A DNA stretch of 39,457 nucleotides from an uncultured Collinsella sp. (GTDB lineage Bacteria; Actinomycetota; Coriobacteriia; Coriobacteriales; Coriobacteriaceae). This document shows positions 23,291 to 31,296 of the stretch, one piece after another. Numbering within the stretch: position 1 is the first letter of the stretch; every line of letters begins with the position of its first letter. Location: the NCBI GenBank assembly GCA_900542555.1, contig UQNU01000016.1:1-39457 (forward strand), given 5' to 3'. The translations under genes and the position numbers were made by a program. The notes beneath the pieces are model-generated. The model was given only the letters and a program-made list of their open reading frames with translations. It did not search any database and was not told the origin of the DNA.

Positions 23291-24397
23291 ATGGCGATTA
23301 CCATCGATATCGACACTGCACGCCCCTACCAGGTGCATGTTGGCACGTTTTTGCTGGAGCAGGCGGGACCACTCGTGCGCGCCACTGCCGGCGGTACCAA
23401 GGCCGTCATCGTGACGGACACCAACGTGGGCCCGCTCTACCAGATGCCCGTTAAGCAGAGCCTGGAGGCGTCAGGCTACGAGGTGAGCATCTGCACCTTC
23501 GAGGCCGGAGAGGCCCATAAGCGCGCCGAAACCTATGTTGCCATTTTGGAGTTTGTGGCAGAGCACGAGCTTTCGCGCTCCGACGTGATCGTGGCACTCG
23601 GTGGCGGCGTCGTGGGCGACGTGGCGGGCTTTGTGGCCGCCACCTACATGCGCGGCTGCAAGTTTGTGCAGATCCCGACGAGCCTGCTCGCCATGGTGGA
23701 TTCGTCGGTGGGTGGCAAGACCGCCATCGACCTGGCTGCAGGCAAGAACTTGGCCGGCGCCTTTTGGCAGCCGAGCGTGGTTATCGCCGACGTGGGGTGC
23801 CTGGCCACCCTCACGCCCGAGCAGTTCGCCGACGGCTGCGGCGAGGTCGTCAAGCACGCCGTGATCGCCGACCCGGAGCTTTTCGCCGAGCTGGAGAAGA
23901 CCCCGCTCACGCTGGAGCTGCTCAACCGCGATGTGGCGCGCGTAGCGCTCATCATCGCCCGCAATATCGACATCAAGCGCGCCGTAGTCGTTGCCGACGA
24001 GCGCGAGATCAACCAGCGCAAGCTCCTCAACTTTGGACACAGCGCCGGACACGCCGTCGAGGCCTGCGAGCACTTTGAGCTCGGACACGGCAACTGTGTG
24101 TCGATCGGCATGGGCATCATCACGCGCGCCGCGGCTCTGCACGGCATTTGCGATGCTGCACTGCCCGGTCGTATCGAGGAGCTCTGCGCCCGCCATGGCC
24201 TCAAGACCCGCTGCGACCTAGATGCCGATGCCGTTTTTGCCGAGGCGCTCCACGACAAGAAGCGCGCGGGCGACACCATCGACCTGGTGATTCCGCACGG
24301 CATCGGCCGCTGCAGCATCGACCGCACGCCGCTTTCCACTTTCCACGAACTCATTGCCGAGGGCCTCGGCCAGAAGGGAGACGCATTCGCATGCTAG
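23291..24397 (+). CDS. aroB: 3-dehydroquinate synthase
   Basis: Cyclises DAHP to 3-dehydroquinate using NAD and a divalent metal, the second shikimate step. 368 aa, typical for the family. Motifs: GGGVVGDVAGFVAATYMRG, PTSLLAMVDSSVGGKTAID, metal-ligand region GCGEVVKHAVI, and NFGHSAGHAVEA. ATG 23291 has AAAGGA upstream. It overlaps aroA by 7 nt. Confidence 0.96.
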   Translation: MAITIDIDTARPYQVHVGTFLLEQAGPLVRATAGGTKAVIVTDTNVGPLYQMPVKQSLEASGYEVSICTFEAGEAHKRAETYVAILEFVAEHELSRSDVIVALGGGVVGDVAGFVAATYMRGCKFVQIPTSLLAMVDSSVGGKTAIDLAAGKNLAGAFWQPSVVIADVGCLATLTPEQFADGCGEVVKHAVIADPELFAELEKTPLTLELLNRDVARVALIIARNIDIKRAVVVADEREINQRKLLNFGHSAGHAVEACEHFELGHGNCVSIGMGIITRAAALHGICDAALPGRIEELCARHGLKTRCDLDADAVFAEALHDKKRAGDTIDLVIPHGIGRCSIDRTPLSTFHELIAEGLGQKGDAFAC

Positions 24398-25710
24398 CCC
24401 GCATCACCCCGTCCCCGCTTAAGGGCACCGTTCCCGCCATCGCGTCCAAGTCGATGGCGCATCGCCTCATCATCTGCGCTGCGCTTGCCAACGGCGAGAC
24501 GCACGTTACCTGCAACACCACCTGCGCCGACATCGAGGCTACGGTGCGTTGCCTTACGGCACTGGGCGCTCGCATCGAGACCGTCGAGGACGGCTTCCAG
24601 GTCCACCCCACCATGAAGAGCATTGAATTTGGCCTGCTCAAGGCCCTAGCCGGCGGCACGCTCGACTGCGGCGAGAGTGGCTCCACGCTGCGCTTTATGT
24701 TGCCCGTCGCCTGCGCGCTGGGCGCAGAAGCAACTTTTGTGGGTCAGGGACGCTTAGGCGCCCGCCCGCTGTCCCCGCTCTCGGACGAGATTATCGCCGC
24801 CGGCTGCGACCTACAGGGTCTGGGCGATTTTCCGCTCAAGACGAGCGGCCGCATGCGCCCGGGCACCTTTGTGCTTCCGGGCAACGTGAGCTCGCAGTAT
24901 ATCTCCGGCCTGCTGTTGGCGGCCCCGCTACTGGCCCAGCCCTCCTGTGTGCAAGTGACCGGCCTCATCGAGAGCCGCCCCTATATCAACCTGACCATCC
25001 AGGCCATGAAGGCCTTTGGTGTCGAGGTCAACGTCGAGCGTATTCCGGCCAAGGACGGCCAGCCCGAGGTCACGAACTTCCGCGTAAACAGCGGATCGTA
25101 CCGCACGCCCGGCAGCGTAGCCGTCGAGGGAGACTGGTCCAACGCCGCCTTTTGGCTGTGCGCCGGCGCCATCGGCACCGACCCCATCACCGTCGAGGGC
25201 GTGTCGCTGAGCTCCGCACAGGGCGACCGCAACGTGCTCGCCGCGCTTTCGCGCTTTGGCGCCCGCATCGTGCGCTCCACGAACGCCGCCACTGTGCAGT
25301 CCGACAAGCTCGCCGGCTTTGAGATGAGCGCCCACGACATTCCGGACCTGGTGCCCGTCATCTCGGCCGTGGCATCGCTGGCTCAGGGCCGCACGTTCAT
25401 CCGTGACTGCGCACGCCTGCGCATCAAGGAATCTGACCGTCTGGTCACCACCACCCGCGAGCTCACCGCGCTGGGAGCGCAGGTGCGCATCGCCGGTGAC
25501 GACCTCATCATCAAGGGTGTCGATGCCTTCACCGGCGGCGAGGTCGATTCGCACAACGACCACCGCATCGCCATGATGGCCGCCATCGCTGCGAGCCGTG
25601 CCACCGGCGAGGTCGTGATCCACGGCGCCGAGGCCGTCAACAAGTCCTATCCCGATTTCTTCGACCACTACCGCCTGCTGGGCGGTAAGGTCACGCTCGA
25701 GGAGGAATAG
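24391..25710 (+). CDS. aroA: 5-enolpyruvylshikimate-3-phosphate synthase
   Basis: Transfers enolpyruvyl from PEP to shikimate-3-phosphate, the glyphosate target step. 439 aa from ATG 24391, which overlaps the aroB end by 7 nt (translational coupling). Motifs: substrate Lys in ASKSMAHRLIICAALA, CGESGSTLRFMLP, RIKESDRL and NDHRIAMM. The longer upstream reading frame lies inside aroB and is not coding. ASKSMAHR fits class II-like forms better than the E. coli LPGSKS type. Confidence 0.95.
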   Translation: MLARITPSPLKGTVPAIASKSMAHRLIICAALANGETHVTCNTTCADIEATVRCLTALGARIETVEDGFQVHPTMKSIEFGLLKALAGGTLDCGESGSTLRFMLPVACALGAEATFVGQGRLGARPLSPLSDEIIAAGCDLQGLGDFPLKTSGRMRPGTFVLPGNVSSQYISGLLLAAPLLAQPSCVQVTGLIESRPYINLTIQAMKAFGVEVNVERIPAKDGQPEVTNFRVNSGSYRTPGSVAVEGDWSNAAFWLCAGAIGTDPITVEGVSLSSAQGDRNVLAALSRFGARIVRSTNAATVQSDKLAGFEMSAHDIPDLVPVISAVASLAQGRTFIRDCARLRIKESDRLVTTTRELTALGAQVRIAGDDLIIKGVDAFTGGEVDSHNDHRIAMMAAIAASRATGEVVIHGAEAVNKSYPDFFDHYRLLGGKVTLEEE

Positions 25711-25711
25711 C

Positions 25712-26809
25712 ATGTCCTCGACCTTTGGCAACGTCTTGCACTTAAGCATCTTCGGACAGTCGCACTCCCCCGCCATCGGCTGCTCGCTCGATGGCATCCC
25801 GGCGGGCATCGCCGTGGACCAGGAGCAGCTGCAGGCCTTCCTCGACCGTCGCGCCCCCGGCCGCGACGAGACCGCGACCAAACGCCGCGAGGCCGACGCC
25901 GCGCATATCATCGCCGGTGTGGTCGATGGACATACCACCGGCGCGCCCATCGCCGCGATTATCGAGAACACCAACACGCGCTCCAAGGATTACTCCGAGC
26001 TGCGCCGCAAGCCCCGCCCTGGGCACGCAGACTTTCCGGCGCGTGTGAAGTACCACAACATGCACGACGTCGCCGGCGGCGGGCACTTCTCCGGCCGTCT
26101 GACGGCCCCTCTATGCATCGCCGGCGGGATCGCGCTGCAGGCGCTCAAGGCCCGCGGCATTCAGGTCATGGCGCACGTCGCGCAGATCGGCGGCATCTCC
26201 GACCTGCCGATGGACGATATGGTCTATCGTGAGGCCGACCGCAAGGCGATCCTTACGAACGATCTGCCGTGCATTGACGCCGCCGCAGCCGGCCGCATGC
26301 GCGAGGAGATCCTGGCCGCGCGCGACGAACTCGACAGCATCGGCGGCATCGTGGAGTGCGGCATTTACGGGCTTCCCGCGGGCATCGGTGACCCCATGTT
26401 CGACAGCATCGAGAACCGCATCGCGCAAATCGCGTTTGGCATTCCCGCCGTAAAGGGCGTGGAGTTTGGCATGGGCTTTGCCGTGGCCGCCATGCGCGGC
26501 AGCGAGAACAACGACCCGTATCGCATCGACGCCGAGACCGGCGGGATTGCGGTCGAGTCCAACAATGCTGGCGGCATCCTGGGCGGCATCTCCACCGGCG
26601 CGCCCGTCATGTGGCGCATGGCCGTAAAGCCGACGCCCTCCATCGGTCGCGAGCAGCAGACGGTGGACATGGACGCCATGGAAAATGCCGAGCTCTCGGT
26701 CCACGGCCGTCACGATCCCTGCATCGTCCCCCGAGCCGTCCCCGTTGCCGAAGCAGCCGCGGCGCTCGCCATCTGGGACGCCCTCCTCGAGGACGCAGGC
26801 CAGCTCTAA
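25712..26809 (+). CDS. aroC: Chorismate synthase
   Basis: Converts EPSP to chorismate with reduced FMN, the last common step. 365 aa. Motifs: GQSHSPAIGCSLDGIPAG at the N-terminus, RPGHADFPARVKY, GGGHFSGRLTAPLCIAGG and the C-terminal RHDPCIVPRAVPVAEA. ATG 25712 starts 1 nt after the aroA stop, with GAGGA at the end of aroA as its ribosome site. Confidence 0.96.
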   Translation: MSSTFGNVLHLSIFGQSHSPAIGCSLDGIPAGIAVDQEQLQAFLDRRAPGRDETATKRREADAAHIIAGVVDGHTTGAPIAAIIENTNTRSKDYSELRRKPRPGHADFPARVKYHNMHDVAGGGHFSGRLTAPLCIAGGIALQALKARGIQVMAHVAQIGGISDLPMDDMVYREADRKAILTNDLPCIDAAAAGRMREEILAARDELDSIGGIVECGIYGLPAGIGDPMFDSIENRIAQIAFGIPAVKGVEFGMGFAVAAMRGSENNDPYRIDAETGGIAVESNNAGGILGGISTGAPVMWRMAVKPTPSIGREQQTVDMDAMENAELSVHGRHDPCIVPRAVPVAEAAAALAIWDALLEDAGQL

Positions 26810-26862
26810 CCCGACTCACCTGGGTTGCCTGTCAACTCAGCCGTTACGTGAAAGGGGCCTCC

Positions 26863-28008
26863 ATGGACCTTGCTGACATCCGCCAGACCATCGATGGCAT
26901 CGACACCACGCTCCTCAGCAGCTTTGTCGAGCGCATGGACATTGCCACCGAGGTCGCCAAGTCAAAAATCGAGATGGGCAAGGCCGTCTTCGACCCCGCC
27001 CGCGAGCGCTCCAAGCTCAACAACCTCGCCAGCCGCGCGCCCGAGCGCTACGAGGCGCAGACCATCACCCTGTTCCGTCTCCTCATGAGCATGAGCAAGG
27101 CCGAGCAGCAGCGCTACATCAACGAGCTCAAGGGCATCACTGTCTCGCAAAAGGCCCACGCGACGGCTGCAGCCTCCGACACGCCCTTCCCTCAAACTGC
27201 CACCGTCGCTTGCCAGGGCGTTGAGGGCGCTTACAGTCAAATCGCCGCGTGCAAGCTCTTCGACGTGCCCGATATCGCGTTTTTCGAGACCTTCGAGGGC
27301 GTCATGCGCGCTGTGCGCGACGGCTTCTGCGAGTTTGGCGTGCTGCCCATCGAGAACTCCACCGCCGGCTCGGTCAACGCCGTCTACGACCTGCTCGCCC
27401 AGTTCGACTTTCACATCGTGCGCTCGCTTCGCCTCAAGATCGACCACAACTTGCTCGTCAAGCCCGGCACCAAGCTCGCGGACATACGCGAGGTCTACAG
27501 CCACGGTCAGGCCATCGCGCAGTGCGCTAGCTTTATAGAGTCCCACGACCTGCACGCCACCAAGTACCCCAACACGGCCATGTCGGCCGAAATGGTCGCC
27601 AACTCCGAGCGCACCGATGTTGCCGCCATCGCATCGCGCAGCTGCGCAGCACTCTATGGCCTGGAGGTGCTGGAGTCCAACATTCAGGACTCGGACAACA
27701 ACTATACGCGCTTTGTCGTCATCAGCCGCGAGCCGCGCGTCTACCCCGGCGCCAACCGCACCTCGCTCATGATTACCACGGCCAACGAGCCGGGCGCACT
27801 CTATCGCGTACTCGAGCGCTTCTACGCGCTCAATATCAACCTCATCAAGCTCGAGAGCCGCCCCATCCCCGGCCGCGACTTTGAATTTATGTTCTACTTT
27901 GATCTGGACTGCCCCTTTGGCAGCAAGGCCCTCGACGACCTGCTCGATTCCATCGACGACGTGTGCGAGAGCTTCACCTACTTTGGCAGCTACACGGAGG
28001 TGCTCTAG
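26863..28008 (+). CDS. pheA: Bifunctional chorismate mutase / prephenate dehydratase
   Basis: Makes prephenate from chorismate and then phenylpyruvate, the phenylalanine branch. 381 aa from ATG 26863 (AAAGGGG upstream). Order: chorismate mutase domain, residues 1-85 (DIRQTIDGIDTTLLSSFVER); prephenate dehydratase, about 110-290 (CQGVEGAYSQIAA, VLPIENSTAGSV, NYTRFVVI); C-terminal ACT domain from about 300 with GALYRVL and ESRP, the phenylalanine-binding signature. The mutase activity also supplies TyrA. The aroE-aroK start codon directly follows its stop. Confidence 0.95.
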   Translation: MDLADIRQTIDGIDTTLLSSFVERMDIATEVAKSKIEMGKAVFDPARERSKLNNLASRAPERYEAQTITLFRLLMSMSKAEQQRYINELKGITVSQKAHATAAASDTPFPQTATVACQGVEGAYSQIAACKLFDVPDIAFFETFEGVMRAVRDGFCEFGVLPIENSTAGSVNAVYDLLAQFDFHIVRSLRLKIDHNLLVKPGTKLADIREVYSHGQAIAQCASFIESHDLHATKYPNTAMSAEMVANSERTDVAAIASRSCAALYGLEVLESNIQDSDNNYTRFVVISREPRVYPGANRTSLMITTANEPGALYRVLERFYALNINLIKLESRPIPGRDFEFMFYFDLDCPFGSKALDDLLDSIDDVCESFTYFGSYTEVL

Positions 28009-29259
28009 ATGACCGATACCGCCGCAACCCGCCCCTACGGCGTGCTGGGCCGCGTGCTGGGCCACAGCTACACCCCAACCATCTACAAGGAGCTGGCGGG
28101 GCTTGAGTACGTGCGTTTTGAGCGCGAGCCCGAGGACCTCGCGGCCTTTATGACGGGCGACGAGTGGGAGGGCACCAACGTGACTATCCCTTACAAGCGC
28201 GCCGTCATGGAGTACCTGGACGAGCTGAGTCCACTCGCCAAGCGCATGGGAAACGTCAACACCATCACGCGCCTGCCCGACGGTCGCCTGCGTGGCGACA
28301 ACACCGACTACTTTGGTTTTCAGTGCCTGGTCGAGGAGCTGGGCGTAGAGGTTGCCGGCAAGAAGGTCCTCGTACTTGGCGCCACCGGCGGCGCCGGCAC
28401 CACGGCAAGTATGGTGCTGGGAGACCTGGGCGCCATCGTTGTGCCCGTGGGTCGCACGAGCGAGGTCAACTACGGCAACATCGCGCAGCAGTCCGACGCC
28501 GCCTTACTCGTCAACTGCACGCCTGCCGGTATGTTCCCCCACTGCCCCGACGCGCCTTGCACGCTCGAAGGGCTCGATGCACTCGAAGGCGTCATCGACA
28601 TTGTCTACAACCCCGCTCGCACGGGACTCATGCTCGAGGCCGAGCGCCGCGGGATCCCCTGCATCGGTGGCCTGCTTATGCTTGTGGCACAGGCGGCACA
28701 GGCTGTTGAGCGCTACACCGGCCAAGACACCCCGCGCGAGCGCATCCTGGATGTGACGGAGCTCCTGTCCCGCCGCGAGCAAAACATCGCCCTGATTGGC
28801 ATGCCGGGCTCGGGCAAAACCCGAGTGGGCGAGCAGATCGCCCAGCTCACGGGACGCGAGCACATCGATCTCGATCGCGCCCTCGAGGAGCGCCTGGGCA
28901 TGCCCTGTGCTGACTATATCGTCGAGCGCGGCGAGGCGGCCTTCCGCGAGCAGGAGACGGCGGCGCTGGCCGACATCTCCAAGCGCAGCGGCCTGGTGCT
29001 TTCCACGGGTGGCGGCGTGGTCACGCGCGACGAGAACTACCCGCTGCTACACCAGAACAGCCAGATCGTGATGCTCAACCGTAAGCTCGACGAGCTCGCC
29101 CACAAGGGACGCCCCATCACCGCCCGCGACGGCATCGACAAGCTGGCCGAGCAGCGTATGCCGCGCTACCGCGCGTGGGCCGACTACATCATCGACTCAC
29201 GCGACTGCGCCGCCAACACCGCCCATGCGCTCCTCGACACCCTCCCACCCGCTCTCTAA
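28009..29259 (+). CDS. Shikimate dehydrogenase - shikimate kinase fusion (AroE-AroK)
   Basis: 416-aa fusion of two shikimate steps. Residues 1-250 are AroE (3-dehydroshikimate to shikimate): catalytic Lys63 in VTIPYK, GDNTDYFGF (96-104), LVLGATGGAGTTA for NADPH and NCTPAGM. The usual SxS shikimate-binding pair is S20-Y-T22. Residues 258-416 are AroK: Walker A GMPGSGKT (264-271), DLDRALEERLG, catalytic Arg in AFREQET, STGGGVV, LID region KGRPI. One uninterrupted frame, directly abutting pheA. The two domains catalyse consecutive reactions. Confidence 0.93.
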   Translation: MTDTAATRPYGVLGRVLGHSYTPTIYKELAGLEYVRFEREPEDLAAFMTGDEWEGTNVTIPYKRAVMEYLDELSPLAKRMGNVNTITRLPDGRLRGDNTDYFGFQCLVEELGVEVAGKKVLVLGATGGAGTTASMVLGDLGAIVVPVGRTSEVNYGNIAQQSDAALLVNCTPAGMFPHCPDAPCTLEGLDALEGVIDIVYNPARTGLMLEAERRGIPCIGGLLMLVAQAAQAVERYTGQDTPRERILDVTELLSRREQNIALIGMPGSGKTRVGEQIAQLTGREHIDLDRALEERLGMPCADYIVERGEAAFREQETAALADISKRSGLVLSTGGGVVTRDENYPLLHQNSQIVMLNRKLDELAHKGRPITARDGIDKLAEQRMPRYRAWADYIIDSRDCAANTAHALLDTLPPAL

Positions 29260-29261
29260 CC

Positions 29262-29303
29262 AAAACCACCACAAAGGGGACAGGCACCTTTGTGGTGGTT
29301 TTT
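29262..29303 (+). terminator. Strong hairpin with T-run between aroE-aroK and aroQ
   Basis: AAAACCACCACAAAGG (29262-29277) pairs perfectly over 16 bp with 29287-29302 around a 9-nt loop (GGACAGGCA). The 3' arm ends in T and one more T follows. The stem starts 2 nt after the fusion-gene stop. It looks like a terminator but sits inside the aro operon, just before aroQ. The length and symmetry also suit a dispersed REP/MITE-like insertion. Confidence 0.65.
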
Positions 29304-29323
29304 CAACCGCAAAGGAAGCAACC

Positions 29324-29761
29324 ATGAAAGCACTCGTCATTAACGGCCCCAACCTCAACATGCTCGGCATTCGCGAGCCAGGCATCTACGGCAGCGACAA
29401 CTACGATCGCTTAGTGCAGATCTGCCAGGAAGCGGGTGCCGCACAGGGCTTCGACGAGGTCGAGGTCTTCCAGTCTAACCACGAGGGCAGCATCGTCGAC
29501 AAGATCCAGGAGGCCTACGGCAAGGTCGACGGCATCGTCATAAACCCGGCCGCCTATACGCATACGAGCGTCGCGATCCTCGACGCCCTCAAGGCCGTCG
29601 CCATCCCTGCCGTCGAGGTCCACATCAGCGCCGTCGAGACCCGCGAGGACTTCCGCCAGGTGAGCTATGCACGCCTAGCCTGCTTCGCCACCATCACCGG
29701 CGAGGGCCTGAAGGGCTACGCACACGCGCTAGAGCTGTTGAAAGAGCATCTGCTACACTAA
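29324..29761 (+). CDS. aroQ: 3-dehydroquinate dehydratase, type II
   Basis: Dehydrates 3-dehydroquinate to 3-dehydroshikimate, the third step. 145 aa from ATG 29324 (AAAGGAAG upstream). A longer in-frame reading from 29225 runs through aroK and the hairpin and is not used. Motifs: NGPNLNMLGIREPGIYG with catalytic Tyr, SNHEGSIVD, INPAAYTHTSVAILDAL and VEVHISAVETREDFR. It completes the seven-step chorismate set in this locus, behind the hairpin at 29262-29303. Confidence 0.95.
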   Translation: MKALVINGPNLNMLGIREPGIYGSDNYDRLVQICQEAGAAQGFDEVEVFQSNHEGSIVDKIQEAYGKVDGIVINPAAYTHTSVAILDALKAVAIPAVEVHISAVETREDFRQVSYARLACFATITGEGLKGYAHALELLKEHLLH

Positions 29762-29766
29762 TCCCT

Positions 29767-29795
29767 GGGACAAAGACATCAGATATGTTTGTCCC
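29767..29795 (+). terminator. Hairpin after aroQ (possible operon terminator)
   Basis: GGGACAAA (29767-29774) pairs with TTTGTCCC (29788-29795), and an inner CAT/ATG pairing leaves a small loop. It begins 6 nt after the aroQ stop. No T-run follows (TAAACTAAAG), so it is a weak terminator candidate and may be a repeat element. Confidence 0.45.
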
Positions 29796-29839
29796 TAAAC
29801 TAAAGTAACTGTCCAATCGACATACAAAGGAGCATATCC

Positions 29840-30964
29840 ATGTCCCAGTACGATTACCTCGTCGTCGGTGCCGGCCTTTCGGGCGCCGTCTTCGCCAATG
29901 CCGCCAGGCGCGCCGGCAAGTCGGTCCTGGTCATCGACCGCCGCGACCACATCGCCGGCAACGTCTACACCGAGGACGTCGAGGGCATCCAAGTCCACCG
30001 CTACGGCGCGCACATCTTCCACACCTCCATGAGGGACGTCTGGGGCTACGTCAACCGCTTCGCCGAGTTCAACAACTACGTCAACTCGCCGGTAGCCAAC
30101 TTCCACGGCAACATGTACAACATGCCCTTCAACATGAACACCTTCGCCAAGATGTGGCCGGGCGTCGTCACGCCGGCAGACGCCAAGGCCAAGATCGCCG
30201 AACAGGTGGCCGCCGAGAACATCGGCGAGCCGCAGAACCTCGAGGAGCAGGCGCTGTCGCTCGTCGGCCGCGACATCTTCGAGACGCTCGTGAAGGGCTA
30301 CACCGAGAAGCAGTGGGGCCGCGACTGCAAGGACCTGCCCGCGAGCATCATCAAGCGACTCCCCTGCCGCTTCACCTACGATAACAACTACTTCAACGAC
30401 CGCTACCAGGGCATCCCCATGGGCGGCTACACCAAGATGGTCGCCAACATGCTCGAGGGCGTCGAGGTGCGCTGCGGCGTGGAGTACAAGCAGCTGATCG
30501 CCGCCGAGCCCGATATCGCCGCCAAGACGATCTACTGCGGCCCCATCGACGCGTTCTACGACTTCAAGCTGGGCACGCTCGAGTACCGCAGCCTGCGCTT
30601 TGAGACCGAAACGCTCGACGAGGCCGACCACCAGGGCGTGGCCGTGGTCAACTATACCGAGCGCGAGATCCCCTACACGCGCATCATCGAGCATAAACAC
30701 TTCGAGTTCGGCACGCAGGACAAGACCGTCATCACGCGCGAGTACCCGGCCGACTGGAAGCCCGGCGACGAGCCCTACTATCCCATCAACGACGCCAAGA
30801 ACGAGGCCCTGTACAAGCAGTACGAGGAGCTGGCGGCGCAGGAGGGCGACGTGGTCTTCGCCGGTCGCCTGGGCGGCTACAAGTACTACGACATGGACAA
30901 GGCCATCGCCGCCGCCTTCGAGCTCGTCCGCAATGAGCTGGGCTTGGAGCCGACTGAGGCGTAG
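29840..30964 (+). CDS. glf: UDP-galactopyranose mutase
   Basis: Flavoenzyme converting UDP-galactopyranose to UDP-galactofuranose, the donor for galactofuranose in surface glycans. 374 aa. N-terminal FAD-binding YDYLVVGAGLSGAVFANAA, followed by GNVYTEDVEGIQVHRYGAHIFHTS and the active-site region CRFTYDNNYFNDRYQGIPMGGYT. C-terminal FAGRLGGYKYYDMDKAIAAA is the FAD-closing motif. ATG 29840 has AAAGGAG upstream. GC-rich like the core genes, yet it borders the AT-rich polysaccharide region, so it may mark the start of the surface locus. Confidence 0.96.
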   Translation: MSQYDYLVVGAGLSGAVFANAARRAGKSVLVIDRRDHIAGNVYTEDVEGIQVHRYGAHIFHTSMRDVWGYVNRFAEFNNYVNSPVANFHGNMYNMPFNMNTFAKMWPGVVTPADAKAKIAEQVAAENIGEPQNLEEQALSLVGRDIFETLVKGYTEKQWGRDCKDLPASIIKRLPCRFTYDNNYFNDRYQGIPMGGYTKMVANMLEGVEVRCGVEYKQLIAAEPDIAAKTIYCGPIDAFYDFKLGTLEYRSLRFETETLDEADHQGVAVVNYTEREIPYTRIIEHKHFEFGTQDKTVITREYPADWKPGDEPYYPINDAKNEALYKQYEELAAQEGDVVFAGRLGGYKYYDMDKAIAAAFELVRNELGLEPTEA

Positions 30965-31005
30965 AGACAAAGGCGCATTAGCTAGCCGCCATTAGCAAAC
31001 AAAAT

Positions 31006-31035
31006 GCCCGGTGCAGCGCGAATGCTGCACCGGGC
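31006..31035. terminator. Perfect 12-bp hairpin between glf and the surface locus
   Basis: GCCCGGTGCAGC (31006-31017) pairs perfectly with 31024-31035 around GCGAAT. On the minus strand it is followed by ATTTTGTTT, so it works better as a terminator for the leftward genes. On the plus strand it would end glf with a poor T-run (TGGCTTT). Probably bidirectional between convergent units. Confidence 0.75.
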
Positions 31036-31040
31036 TGGCT

Positions 31041-31229
31041 TTGGACACCCTCATCATTATGGAACTCTTTGCCACCGGACTCGTTCCGCTCTTTCCAACC
31101 GCCATGCTTTCAGCAGCGTTTATGTTCCTGTGCGGACTCTCGCTCACTACGGGCTTTATCCTAGACTCCGTAGCCAAAGTGGACAGCAAGCAGTGGGAAC
31201 TAAGGGTGAATGCGGAGAGCGCCGATTAA
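31041..31229 (+). pseudogene. Remnant of a family 2 glycosyltransferase (C-terminal membrane end)
   Basis: Sixty-two codons to a TAA at 31229. The reading LFATGLVPLFPTAMLSAAFM then FLCGLSLTTGFILD resembles the last two membrane helices of polyprenyl-phosphate glycosyltransferases (GT2), where xTGLVPRFPTAILS is typical. No catalytic domain precedes it: the frame begins inside the hairpin at 31006. It looks like the tail of a gene whose front part was lost by deletion. An unrelated small membrane protein starting at ATG 31059 is the alternative. Confidence 0.45.
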
Positions 31230-31296
31230 TACCCTTGCATGAAGTCACAAAGTTATAGTTTTCAATTAAAAAATAGGAGTAATGCTGATTTTGATA

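Noticed and set aside
21326..23338. 670-codon open frame on the minus strand opposite aroF and tyrA
   Set aside because: Its translation is low-complexity (Gly/Val/His/Asp-rich) with no motif, and the plus strand carries two clear enzymes. In GC-rich DNA the opposite strand often stays open by codon bias.
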